16,408 nucleotides of DNA from the NCBI GenBank assembly GCA_031281635.1, contig JAITFC010000048.1:1-16408 (forward strand), read 5' to 3'. A program made the translations under genes and the position numbers. Below, one piece after another: positions 8,067-15,128 of this stretch. Position 1 is the stretch's first letter, and each line of letters opens with the position of its first letter. The notes under the pieces were generated by a model, which was not told the DNA's origin, made no database searches, and saw only the letters and a list, made by a program, of their open reading frames with translations. This stretch comes from Puniceicoccales bacterium. Its GTDB lineage: Bacteria; Verrucomicrobiota; Verrucomicrobiia; Opitutales; JAIRLM01.

Positions 8067-8645
8067 TTGTTGAGCGACCGAACAGGCCGGCCGACGGGCT
8101 GCCCTTCCCTGTATGCGGTTCCACAAGAAATTGTCCCAGAAGCGGCGCCAACCATTTCATCCAATTTGAATCTGCTGGCCATGTTCGCCGACATCAAAGC
8201 AATGCTGGATTCGGAGAAAAAATACATCCCATTGGAGGACGGGTTTTTAGTGCTACCCGCCGAATCCGAGCCAGAGTTCTTCACAAACGATAAATTCATG
8301 AGTAATGACTATGTACAATTGCAAATGAATAACATTAGTGAAGGTAAAATTGGACGCATAATTGGAATGCAAATTATCTTCTTAAACAACATTCCAACTG
8401 GCGGCTTAAGACGAACTCCAATTGACGGCGGAGCAAACTTATTGGCATTCGATATAACTTACTTTTCATCGGTAAATAACCAGCAGTGCGCCGGCGAACG
8501 CATCCTGAACACGCAGACTATCTATCAGCGGCGCAAGGACGGACCGTTCGGCGCTCTTGGCATCGCAATCCAACAGGAACGGCGGCAAAATCCGCCAAAA
8601 ATTTCACAGTGCCCAAGTCGCTTGTCCGTCGTAAGGGAGTGGTAA
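8067..8645 (+). pseudogene. Phage major capsid protein fragment (podovirus/Phage_capsid_2 type)
   Basis: From about residue 30 the frame resembles the second half of capsid proteins of the T7/N4-like and Phage_capsid_2 type: a helix leading to ADIKAMLD, a strand with GFLVLPA, the element DKFMSNDYV, then GKIGRIIGMQIIFLNNIP followed by GGL and LLAFDI. An ordinary capsid gene would have about 150-200 more residues before this region, which are absent here. After LLAFDI (about 8456) the similarity ends and the remaining 60 codons read like out-of-frame sequence. The first codon (TTG 8067) follows a TAG directly and has no ribosome site. I read it as an internal capsid fragment with both ends lost. 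Confidence 0.6.
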
Positions 8646-8656
8646 TCAATGACTAA
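8480..8656 (+). pseudogene. Out-of-frame phage gene remnant ending at the next gene start
   Basis: In the +1 frame relative to the capsid fragment the sequence is open from 8480 (GTG at 8486) to TAA at 8654-8656. It reads plausibly as protein toward its end (NFTVPKSLVRRKGVVIND) and overlaps the following ATG (8649) by eight bases, an arrangement typical of coupled phage genes. It may be the 3' end of the gene that stood between capsid and tail tubular protein, joined to the capsid fragment by a deletion near 8460-8480. The family is not recognised. Confidence 0.35.
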
Positions 8657-9569
8657 GCGCGTTGGAACTTATCCGCAAAATTTCGCAAAAGGCGAGATCG
8701 ACCCGCAATTGTGGGGCGCGTCAGACCTGCCCGGTTACTACGAGGGCCTGGCCGCGGCGAAGAATGTATGGATAACCGCAACTGGTTCTGCGGAAAAGCG
8801 TTATGGGCTTTTAGACGTGGCAACCTTAGCCGCTGGCACCGTGCGACTCATTCCTTTCTCTAACACAGCTGGTACCAGTTACTTACTGGCAATACAGCCA
8901 GGAAACATTGCCATCTACAACGGCAAAACGGCGCAGCTGGTGGCGACGGTGGCCGCATCGGCTTTCACGGAGGCAGTGGTTCCCAATTTGCAATGGGCAG
9001 CCTGGGGTGACTCGGTAATTTTCACGGAAGAACATCTTCCGCCTCAGCAACTTAAATGGAATGGCGCAGCGAATTTTCCCCTCACCGCCATCACCTTCAC
9101 CGACGTGCCCACCTACGAATTTTCCCAAAATGACGTCAATCCATCAGGAACGCTCACCATCAGTGCTCGTATCGGCTTCGTGACGGCGACGGCAAGTGCT
9201 AACGCGTTCCAGGCCAGCGACGTTGGCAAATACATCCAAATTCTGCCACTGGGTCGGTTGCAAATCCAGGCCTACAAAAGTGCGACGGTGGTCTCGGGTT
9301 ATCTGGTCGAGGAACTCTACGACACAAGTGCCGTACCATCAGGCAGTTGGACCATTGAACGCGGCTGGGGACCGCTCTGGGACAGCAATGGCTACCCCGC
9401 AGTTTGCACATTTCACGAGGGCCGATTCATCTTGGGAAACTTTCCTAAAGCACGTACCACCATAGCTTTCTCCGCCGTCGACGCGCCATTTGTCTTTTCA
9501 TTCGGAGACGGTACCGAAGTTTTCGGCGGCACTCGGACCGTGTCCATGGACCAATCAGAGGCGATTTAA
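8649..9569 (+). pseudogene. Truncated tail tubular protein B-like phage protein
   Basis: The opening NFAKGEIDPQLWGASDL, followed by a Lys-Asn-Val segment and EKRYG, matches the N-terminus of T7 gp12-like tail tubular/stabilisation proteins, which start with a 'NF..GE..P.L.GR.DL' element and continue with many beta strands (here VRLIPF, TSYLLAI, GNIAIYN). CTFHEGRFILGNFP and TTIAFSAVDAPFVFSFGDG also fit this family. Such proteins are usually more than 600 residues; only 306 codons are present. The ribosome site is good (AAGGGAG, 9 bases before the ATG). The frame ends at TAA 9567-9569, yet the same frame beyond the stop still reads naturally (FLEAGSARQK) to about 9599, so both a nonsense codon and a structural truncation are likely. 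Confidence 0.65.
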
Positions 9570-9994
9570 TTCCTCGAAGCTGGTTCTGCTCGGCAAAAAC
9601 AACCAGTAACCACCGGACACGCACAAGCGACGCGGTATAGTAGACCGCCTTGGATTGGGGCTTCGGCGTAGTATATCAGGGTTGTTGCACCATCAATAGT
9701 CGCATAGGCTGGCGGTTTTGGAGTACAGCCATCCGGATGCGTATCCGCGTATCTTTCGACAAGCCGGTCGTTCAAAAGCGGCATAAAATTATCGTAAAGC
9801 TTAAGAAAATTCACCAGCGTCGTAAGACTGATAATGTTTTCGGGAGCATAAAGCTCCACTGCAAGTTCTTTCGGGAAATCTTCTGGAGCATAAACGCCAT
9901 CAAGCGTTTTGCCATTGTGCTGCAAAAGCACTCTGCCCTTGTCGTTACCTGGCCGGGAGAGGACCCAACCGTTAATCCGTGTTATCGTATTCAT
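9566..9994 (-). CDS. Hypothetical protein, probably 3'-truncated at a phage junction
   Basis: The 142-codon frame starts at ATG 9992-9994 with a G-rich ribosome site (GTGGGGGTT) about 7 bases upstream, and only 16 bases after the stop of the 663-aa gene, so the two probably form one transcript. It begins MNTITRINGWVLSRPGND and has no recognised family. Its last ten codons (CFCRAEPASRN) are the antisense of the tail gene continuation at 9566-9600, so the original 3' end has probably been replaced by phage sequence. It looks G+C-richer than its operon partner. Confidence 0.55.
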   Translation of the reverse strand: MNTITRINGWVLSRPGNDKGRVLLQHNGKTLDGVYAPEDFPKELAVELYAPENIISLTTLVNFLKLYDNFMPLLNDRLVERYADTHPDGCTPKPPAYATIDGATTLIYYAEAPIQGGLLYRVACACPVVTGCFCRAEPASRN

Positions 9995-10010
9995 ATTTTA
10001 ACCCCCACGC

Positions 10011-12002
10011 CTATAGTATGACACAAAGATCCCTAAAAAAGCAATCGTGTTTTTTCTGAATTATGTAAATTTCTTGATCGTTTACCTTTTTAAAACACAT
10101 AGCTATTCTTGGCGGGGTCCCGTCAGCGCAAAAACCAACCGCATCAATGCCGTGCCAATTTGGGTCAATAAGCATAACTTCACCTAATTTACCAGTTTTT
10201 AAATCATCAATTATGCCATCCATTAGATCCCGCATGGCAGACCATTTGGCCTGCCATGGATCCTCGGGAAAGTTTTTTATTTTCTTGATCGCGTGCATGA
10301 GAGGCAGCGAAGTTGGAGCAAGATTATAGCCGTGATCTTTCCCCATAACTAAAGTCCGTGGCTGTTCTTTTACGCGCACCAAAACTTTGAACCAATGGCG
10401 AAAAACGTCTTCGGCATTTTCGAATGTATGTTCGAGTGTTAGTATGGCAGGCACTGTAGTATCTGGCGGAATTCCAATAGATCGCAAGATGCAATAAGAC
10501 GATCCACCAGAAATACGCTTATAATATAGTGCCTCTAAGAACCCTAGGAGCTGCTGACATACTATATTTTGCTCAGTCAACTCTGATTTTGTGAATAATA
10601 GCGCTGCTACGATTTCTGGAGTTGGAGCTTGCTTTTCGTCTAATTCGCTATTAAAAACGTCGAGTTGTCGCGATATTTGGATCATTCTTTCGCTTATTTT
10701 TTCCGAGATCACACGCAAAGCGTTTTCGTAATCCATAAACCGTCCAGAAACCTTAATGTGAGGAATCAACGCTCCATGGGATTCATCCGTTAGTTTTCCA
10801 GAATCATCAATATAGGCAGCAGAGGAATCGTAGCAAATGTCAATAGCCAATTGGCTGCTTGAAACACCTGAACTAGGAAGTTCAGTGGCAATAATTTGCA
10901 TGGCTGTACAAAAAATACTGGCACTGCTATCTGCCAATCTGTACCCCGCAAGAAATACAGCATCGGCAAGTGTTCGCCCAAGTGCATAATGCAAAACTTC
11001 ATATGCGGGACATTCTCGCTGTTTCTCATAACAATTGGCCGGCGCGAAAACTGGAACCCCAGACTCAGTTATTGCATTAATACCGTCATCGCACAATATC
11101 TCTTTGACTAATTTCATCGCTTTTCCGGGATAATTCATCTGTAGATAATTGAATGCGGAGGCGCAAAAACACATTCCAACTCCAGGTTCTTGCCGAGCAG
11201 GGTGTATAATTACTGTTTTCACAGCTAGGCAACGCAACTCATAAGTCGTCATAGGGTTATTGCGATCGAAAATGGATAGCCCTTCAATTTTTCTAGGCTG
11301 TGCGCCTTGTGCTCTTCCATGAATGGATTCAAGTTGTGTTTTCAAACCGTCCTCGTCATTAAGGAGTTTATGCAATCTCACGAAAAGTTGTTGCTTTTCC
11401 GGACTTTCTCTGAAGTCATCGCTTATGATAAGTGTCAACATGTACTTTCTTAATACATTGACGTTAACGGCATTGCCAGTAGAGTCTGGCCCTATTATAG
11501 CCTCAACACACGTTGGATCGTTTGTGCCGAATAATTTCGAAAACATGATTGCATCAATGCAATCTTCTCCATTCGCTATGTTGTCATCTTGGTATTGATT
11601 AAGCATAAAATCACTCACTCTACTGTTAAGGGAGTAAATATTATTCGGAATTCTTAGGGCGCATTGAAAGTCTAGCGAATAACGCATCATTACGTCGGCA
11701 TATAAACGCGTACTCAATCCACGAAAACTTTCAATCTGCATGGTAGCTATTTTCTCGCTACAGCCAGCCGCTTTCATTGCTTCAAGTAGAATATGCTTTC
11801 TGCGATTGAGTATGTCTTCGTCCTCATGGTGTTTAATGCCTTTGCATAGAGAAATCATAGCAAGGTCAAGATCGTCGAGTTGCTCTGTTTTTTGCAATTT
11901 ACTTTGCAGCCTTGATATTGCCCAATCGATCGGTGCTGAAGTACCAGAAAATGCTGCTTCCGGCAGAGGACTGGTAGAACTCGAAACTCTAGGTGCGTCC
12001 AT
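10011..12002 (-). CDS. 663-aa unknown protein with possible papain-like peptidase signature
   Basis: I do not recognise the family by name. The protein begins with a Ser/Thr/Pro-rich, probably unstructured stretch (residues 1-25), as is common in type III-secreted effectors, and has no signal peptide or transmembrane helix. A long helical region follows (30-260). Around residues 271-284, Q-x5-G-M-C-F-C-A-S resembles the oxyanion Gln and nucleophilic Cys helix of papain-fold enzymes (Gln271, Cys278 or Cys280). Near the C-terminus KDHGYN (His557) and LIDPNWHG (Asp613/Asn615) could complete a Cys-His-Asp/Asn triad, as DPNF/DPNW-type motifs do in YopT-like peptidases. This assignment is an inference. 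The gene is A+T-rich compared with dinB and glmS, starts at ATG 12000-12002 under a strong-looking promoter, and leads a likely two-gene unit. A role in host or competitor interaction would fit but is not shown. Confidence 0.7.
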   Translation of the reverse strand: MDAPRVSSSTSPLPEAAFSGTSAPIDWAISRLQSKLQKTEQLDDLDLAMISLCKGIKHHEDEDILNRRKHILLEAMKAAGCSEKIATMQIESFRGLSTRLYADVMMRYSLDFQCALRIPNNIYSLNSRVSDFMLNQYQDDNIANGEDCIDAIMFSKLFGTNDPTCVEAIIGPDSTGNAVNVNVLRKYMLTLIISDDFRESPEKQQLFVRLHKLLNDEDGLKTQLESIHGRAQGAQPRKIEGLSIFDRNNPMTTYELRCLAVKTVIIHPARQEPGVGMCFCASAFNYLQMNYPGKAMKLVKEILCDDGINAITESGVPVFAPANCYEKQRECPAYEVLHYALGRTLADAVFLAGYRLADSSASIFCTAMQIIATELPSSGVSSSQLAIDICYDSSAAYIDDSGKLTDESHGALIPHIKVSGRFMDYENALRVISEKISERMIQISRQLDVFNSELDEKQAPTPEIVAALLFTKSELTEQNIVCQQLLGFLEALYYKRISGGSSYCILRSIGIPPDTTVPAILTLEHTFENAEDVFRHWFKVLVRVKEQPRTLVMGKDHGYNLAPTSLPLMHAIKKIKNFPEDPWQAKWSAMRDLMDGIIDDLKTGKLGEVMLIDPNWHGIDAVGFCADGTPPRIAMCFKKVNDQEIYIIQKKHDCFFRDLCVIL

Positions 12003-12008
12003 AAAGCA

Positions 12009-12037
12009 AATTTATCGACAAATTAAAATATTGTCAA
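12009..12037 (-). promoter_or_regulatory. Promoter for the 663-aa gene, predicting a leaderless mRNA
   Basis: On the minus strand a perfect TTGACA (12037-12032), a 17-base spacer and TAAATT (12014-12009, four of six consensus bases) stand immediately before the gene. The expected start point about seven bases below the -10 falls on or next to the ATG at 12002-12000, so the transcript would have essentially no leader, and indeed no ribosome site lies before that ATG. The rest of the 300-base gap to dinB (12038-12302) holds nothing else I can identify. Confidence 0.6.
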
Positions 12038-12302
12038 GAGACAATCGAAGATTTTTGCAAAACGTTCAGCGGAGGCGTTCGGAGCCACATCTTGGCTGCG
12101 TGATAAAACTACATGGAGAAAAAATGGACTGGTAAAATTAAAAACTGGGGCATAATTTACTCGCAGCTCGTGGTCTCGCTTGAAAATAGAATGATTTCGA
12201 GAGCTGGGCAATAGTAGAGGGAAACGAAGGTTTACATAAAAGGTATGACGCTCCCAAATTTGTGCAAATGTAGCTCTGCGCTGCTCCCGATTATCGTGTA
12301 TT

Positions 12303-13445
12303 TTAGAAAATCAGCGGCAATTCGATCTGTCTAAGTTCAAGGGGTTTAGCAATTTCGCAACTCTGTTCCGCGAATTGACTCAGCGAGATACCGAGCAATC
12401 GAATGCGGCGCACGGCAACCTCCGTCCTCTCCCTAAGCAGGCGCTCCGAAGTGAAAGCTATAAGTTCTTCATCGCACGTTGGTTGGGGAAGACTGCAACT
12501 GCGCGTAATACTTTCGAAATTGTTATAGCGTACTTTCAGAGTAAGACAACGGCCGTGCAAATTGTTTAGTCGCAACGCTGCAGACACCGCAGAAGCAATT
12601 TTTTTCAATTCCGCCACCGCCTCAGAAATATCCCGCAAATCCTCCTCAAAAGTGCACTCTTTCCCGAGAGATTTGCGCGGACCCGGCGGCTCGACTCGGC
12701 GGAAATCACGGCCGCGCACGATGTTATAATAATGTCGGCCAACCTTGCCAAAAAGTTCCGTCAGAGTGGCCAGCGACAGCGCCTTTAAGTCCGCTCCCGT
12801 AAAGACTTGGCGTGCCTCAAGCCGTTCCGCAGTTGCCCGACCGATTCCATAGAATTCCCGAATTGGCAAGGTTTCCAAAAACTTCTCCGCCTCCTCCGGC
12901 AGGATGACCGTGAGGCCATTTGGCTTGCGTAAACCCGACGCCACTTTGGCGAGAAATTGATTGTAAGAGATTCCTATGGAACAACTTAAACCAACCTCAA
13001 TCGCAACATTCCGCTGCAATTCCCGCGCCACTTGCACGGCAGATTGGCAATGCAACGCATTTTGTGTTACATCCAAAAATGCCTCGTCCACGGAAAGCGG
13101 TTCGACGGTCGGCGTAACTTTGTGAAAAATGTTGAAAATATCGCGCGAAACGGTAGCATAGTGCGCCATGCGACAGGGGATAAATACCCCCATCGGACAG
13201 AGTTCCGCCGCTCGACGACACGGCATCCCCGAACGCACGCCAAATTCCCGCGCCTCGTAGGAACAGGTCGATACCACGCTGCGGCCCCACGGATTCCCAC
13301 CAACAATGACTGGTTTCCCGCGCAATTTCTCGTTGTCGTGCTGCTCAATGGAGGCAAAAAATGCATCCATGTCCACGTGAAGGATTTTCCGCTGAAGAGT
13401 ATGGTCTCTCGTCACGGCTTTTGGCTCTCCCTCGCTGCATTGCAC
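12303..13445 (-). CDS. dinB: DNA polymerase IV (Y-family translesion polymerase)
   Basis: DinB copies past damaged bases, especially N2-dG adducts, with low fidelity. The 380-aa protein has the complete Y-family order: palm motif HVDMDAFFASIEQ (metal ligand Asp25, steric-gate region), fingers (SYEAREFGVRSGMP), catalytic SVDEAF (Asp120-Glu121), SCSIGISYNQFLAKVAS, thumb with helix-hairpin-helix (FYGIGRATAERL), and the little-finger domain. It ends in QIELPLIF, a match to the clamp-binding QxxLxLF type. All catalytic residues are present, so it is probably active. The GTG start at 13443-13445 has AGGA about 10 bases upstream and gives an 18-residue extension before the first conserved strand. 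A perfect TTGACA stands at 13479-13474 on the same strand, but no good -10 follows. It lies between the two phage remnants in opposite orientation to both; whether it is backbone or cargo cannot be told here. Confidence 0.96.
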   Translation of the reverse strand: MQCSEGEPKAVTRDHTLQRKILHVDMDAFFASIEQHDNEKLRGKPVIVGGNPWGRSVVSTCSYEAREFGVRSGMPCRRAAELCPMGVFIPCRMAHYATVSRDIFNIFHKVTPTVEPLSVDEAFLDVTQNALHCQSAVQVARELQRNVAIEVGLSCSIGISYNQFLAKVASGLRKPNGLTVILPEEAEKFLETLPIREFYGIGRATAERLEARQVFTGADLKALSLATLTELFGKVGRHYYNIVRGRDFRRVEPPGPRKSLGKECTFEEDLRDISEAVAELKKIASAVSAALRLNNLHGRCLTLKVRYNNFESITRSCSLPQPTCDEELIAFTSERLLRERTEVAVRRIRLLGISLSQFAEQSCEIAKPLELRQIELPLIF

Positions 13446-13609
13446 GGTGGAAATTCCTAAAAATGGCAGTTTTTGTCAATCAAATGCTGAAGTTTACCCC
13501 CCAAGATATGCGTCAGGCTCTTCGGATCTGGCCGCGTCTGGGTCAGCCCCAATCGAGGTGTGGCAACGACCGCGGAATGACAACGTAACTGACTGAAGCA
13601 ACGGAAACA

Positions 13610-13783
13610 ATGCAGCGTTGCGGGGCATTAGTGGTCGAACAATTTTGTGATAAACTGTTTACATATCGCGAAGACGGAGAAAATCGCGCAAAAGCAGCGG
13701 CAACTGGTACATGGCCGTTTGTGTATATTCGTTATTTCGCGAGGGGTGGGTTAGGGCTGGGACATTCGCATGGAGGGACATAG
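13610..13783 (+). CDS. Small 57-aa ORF, likely phage gene or gene end
   Basis: ATG 13610 to TAG 13781-13783 gives 57 residues; the frame is open back to 13589, so it may be the tail of a longer lost gene. It reads like real protein (GTWPFVYIRYFARGG). Its stop is followed with zero spacing by the ATG of the DUF1320 gene, whose ribosome site GGAGGG lies inside it, the pattern of translational coupling in phage tail operons. No ribosome site was seen for its own ATG. The family is not recognised. The preceding stretch 13446-13609 holds no supportable gene. Confidence 0.45.
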   Translation: MQRCGALVVEQFCDKLFTYREDGENRAKAAATGTWPFVYIRYFARGGLGLGHSHGGT

Positions 13784-14242
13784 ATGAGTGATTGGGTGCA
13801 TTTGACGGAGAAAGATTTGCAGGCGCACATGTTGCCGGCACAGCTGCAGCTGCTGCGAACCGTGGCGCCGCTAGTTGGAGGAGAAGATCCGTTGCGGACA
13901 TTGCTGAGGGAAGTGGTGGCGCAAATCCGTGCCGCCGTGCGTAATGGGAAAAATGGAGTGCTGAGCGGTGATGTGGAAAAAATTCCAGAAGAATTGCTCG
14001 CAGATGCCAGTGCATTGGTTTTGGAGGCTTTGCAGTCGCGCCTGATCGCGCTGAAGTTGAGTCCGGACCAGGTGCGAGCGGCAGAGAGGGCTCGCGACAC
14101 ATTACTGCGCATTGGTCGCGGGGAAATTGCCGTAAGTCGCCCGTTGGACCCGGCTTATCATCTTTCCGGCGGCGGATCACACTTGGTCTGTCTGCATCAA
14201 CGTTTGCCTCGCATTGGCGCGGTGGCTTTGCGGGGATTATGA
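13784..14242 (+). CDS. Phage protein of the Mu gp36 family (DUF1320)
   Basis: The 152-aa protein has the features of Mu gp36-like proteins, which sit just after the head genes and take part in head-tail joining or tail completion: a start near DWVHLTEKDL, a run of helices with REVVAQIRAAV and GKNGVLSGDVEKIPEEL, a middle helix ASALVLEALQSRLI, and an RDTLLRIGRGEIAV segment. Length is close to the usual 140. Ribosome site GGAGGG lies 6 bases upstream of the ATG. It is the first well-supported gene of a compact plus-strand module. The last 30 residues (after PLDPAYHL) depart from the family pattern, but nothing shows breakage. Confidence 0.75.
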   Translation: MSDWVHLTEKDLQAHMLPAQLQLLRTVAPLVGGEDPLRTLLREVVAQIRAAVRNGKNGVLSGDVEKIPEELLADASALVLEALQSRLIALKLSPDQVRAAERARDTLLRIGRGEIAVSRPLDPAYHLSGGGSHLVCLHQRLPRIGAVALRGL

Positions 14243-14245
14243 GCC

Positions 14246-14719
14246 ATGGCAAGTTGTTTAGAGAATTTACAAGTTGGCGCCTATGAACGTCTTCGCAATC
14301 ATCGGGAATTCGTCGGCGTGCCCGTCCTCAATTGCCGGAGTGGGGACATCGGCAGTGCGCTTGAGACTTGGACGATGGAGCCGTTGGGGACGTGTGTGAC
14401 TGTTCTCCCGCCGCTTCTCGTGCGCGTTCGGAGAGATTCGGCGCGGCAGTGGTCGACGGTGGTGGAGTTGCGCGTGCGCGTTTTAGAGAACATGCTGTCA
14501 AAACTTGGGACGCGGCGGGCCCTGGAGGTGGCGGAGTGCGTGCACGGTGTTTTGAGTGGTATGGCATTGCCGGAGAGTAACTTTGGCGGAATGCTCCTGC
14601 CAAAGGGTGAAAATCCCTGGTCCGTGCGGGAAAATTTTCCGGAGAGTTCGCGTTTGGAAATCGAATTATTTTTTGAGGCGCAGTTGTTTATGCGTCCACA
14701 CGAAGGAGGAGTGCGGTGA
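14246..14719 (+). CDS. Probable phage tail completion/terminator protein
   Basis: The 157-aa protein starts three bases after the DUF1320 stop. It has an alpha/beta pattern with repeated short strands (TCVTVLPPLLVRVRR, VVELRVRVLEN), a helix ALEVAECVHGVLSGM and a strand-rich end (LEIELFFEAQLF). This layout and position (directly after gp36) correspond to Mu gp37-like or tail-terminator proteins, which cap the tail tube. No diagnostic motif is visible, so the assignment rests on order and pattern. The stop overlaps the next GTG by GTGA, indicating coupled translation. Confidence 0.5.
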   Translation: MASCLENLQVGAYERLRNHREFVGVPVLNCRSGDIGSALETWTMEPLGTCVTVLPPLLVRVRRDSARQWSTVVELRVRVLENMLSKLGTRRALEVAECVHGVLSGMALPESNFGGMLLPKGENPWSVRENFPESSRLEIELFFEAQLFMRPHEGGVR

Positions 14720-15126
14720 AAATTTTTTTGGGAAATCGCGTATTGGCGGGCGGAATCGATGAGGAGCAGGAGCCATTTGACATGCAGTTGGAAGTTTCTG
14801 GGCAAGTGCAAGTTATCCTTGCGTTGCGAGCAGAATGTGGGCGACCAATCGACCGCGGAAATCGCACAGTGGAACTGCGCTTTTTTGTCATGCGAAGACA
14901 TCCATCTGCTTGCGCGGCAACAGAATTTCTTCTCTCCCACGGGTCCAGTCTGAAAGATTTGGAGGGGACGGCGACCGTGGTTGTGGAATCGCCATCGCAG
15001 TCCATTTTTTACATTCCGTCGGCGGTCCTTCGGCGCGTGCAAGGCGTGCAGGACGGTCCGCATACAACGCACGGATATGTCATTCTGGGAGACCAATTAA
15101 CAACAGTAAATCCCCAAGGAGCATAG
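14716..15126 (+). CDS. Hypothetical phage protein
   Basis: The 136-aa protein starts at GTG 14716-14718, overlapping the previous stop by four bases, with a very strong ribosome site AAGGAGGA (14703-14710). It is strand-rich: QLEVSGQVQVILALRAE, TVELRFFVMRRH, SIFYIPSAVLRRVQGV and YVILGDQLT, with a helical insertion CAATEFLLSHGSSL. This resembles small structural proteins of prophage tail operons, but I cannot place it in a family. Position suggests a tail tube-associated or connector role. Confidence 0.5.
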   Translation: MKIFLGNRVLAGGIDEEQEPFDMQLEVSGQVQVILALRAECGRPIDRGNRTVELRFFVMRRHPSACAATEFLLSHGSSLKDLEGTATVVVESPSQSIFYIPSAVLRRVQGVQDGPHTTHGYVILGDQLTTVNPQGA

Positions 15127-15128
15127 AC

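Larger units (their letters stand above)
8067..9600 (+). mobile_element. Decayed podovirus-type structural gene remnant
   Basis: A capsid fragment, an out-of-frame remnant and a truncated tail tubular-like gene stand in the order expected for a T7-like morphogenesis block, all plus strand, about 600 bases beyond a tRNA gene. Loss of the capsid ends and the abrupt end near 9600 show decay by deletion. No integrase, terminase, portal or lysis gene is present, and no copy of the tRNA 3' end was found elsewhere in the window to serve as the second attachment site. Confidence 0.6.

Noticed and set aside
13458..13603. Minus-strand frame upstream of dinB reading ATPRLGLTQTRPDPK
   Set aside because: It reads plausibly but has no Met or other supported start, is about 50 codons long and matches nothing I know.
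13659..15096. Long minus-strand frames opposite the phage tail genes
   Set aside because: They are antisense shadows of G+C-rich plus-strand genes that have ribosome sites and family features.
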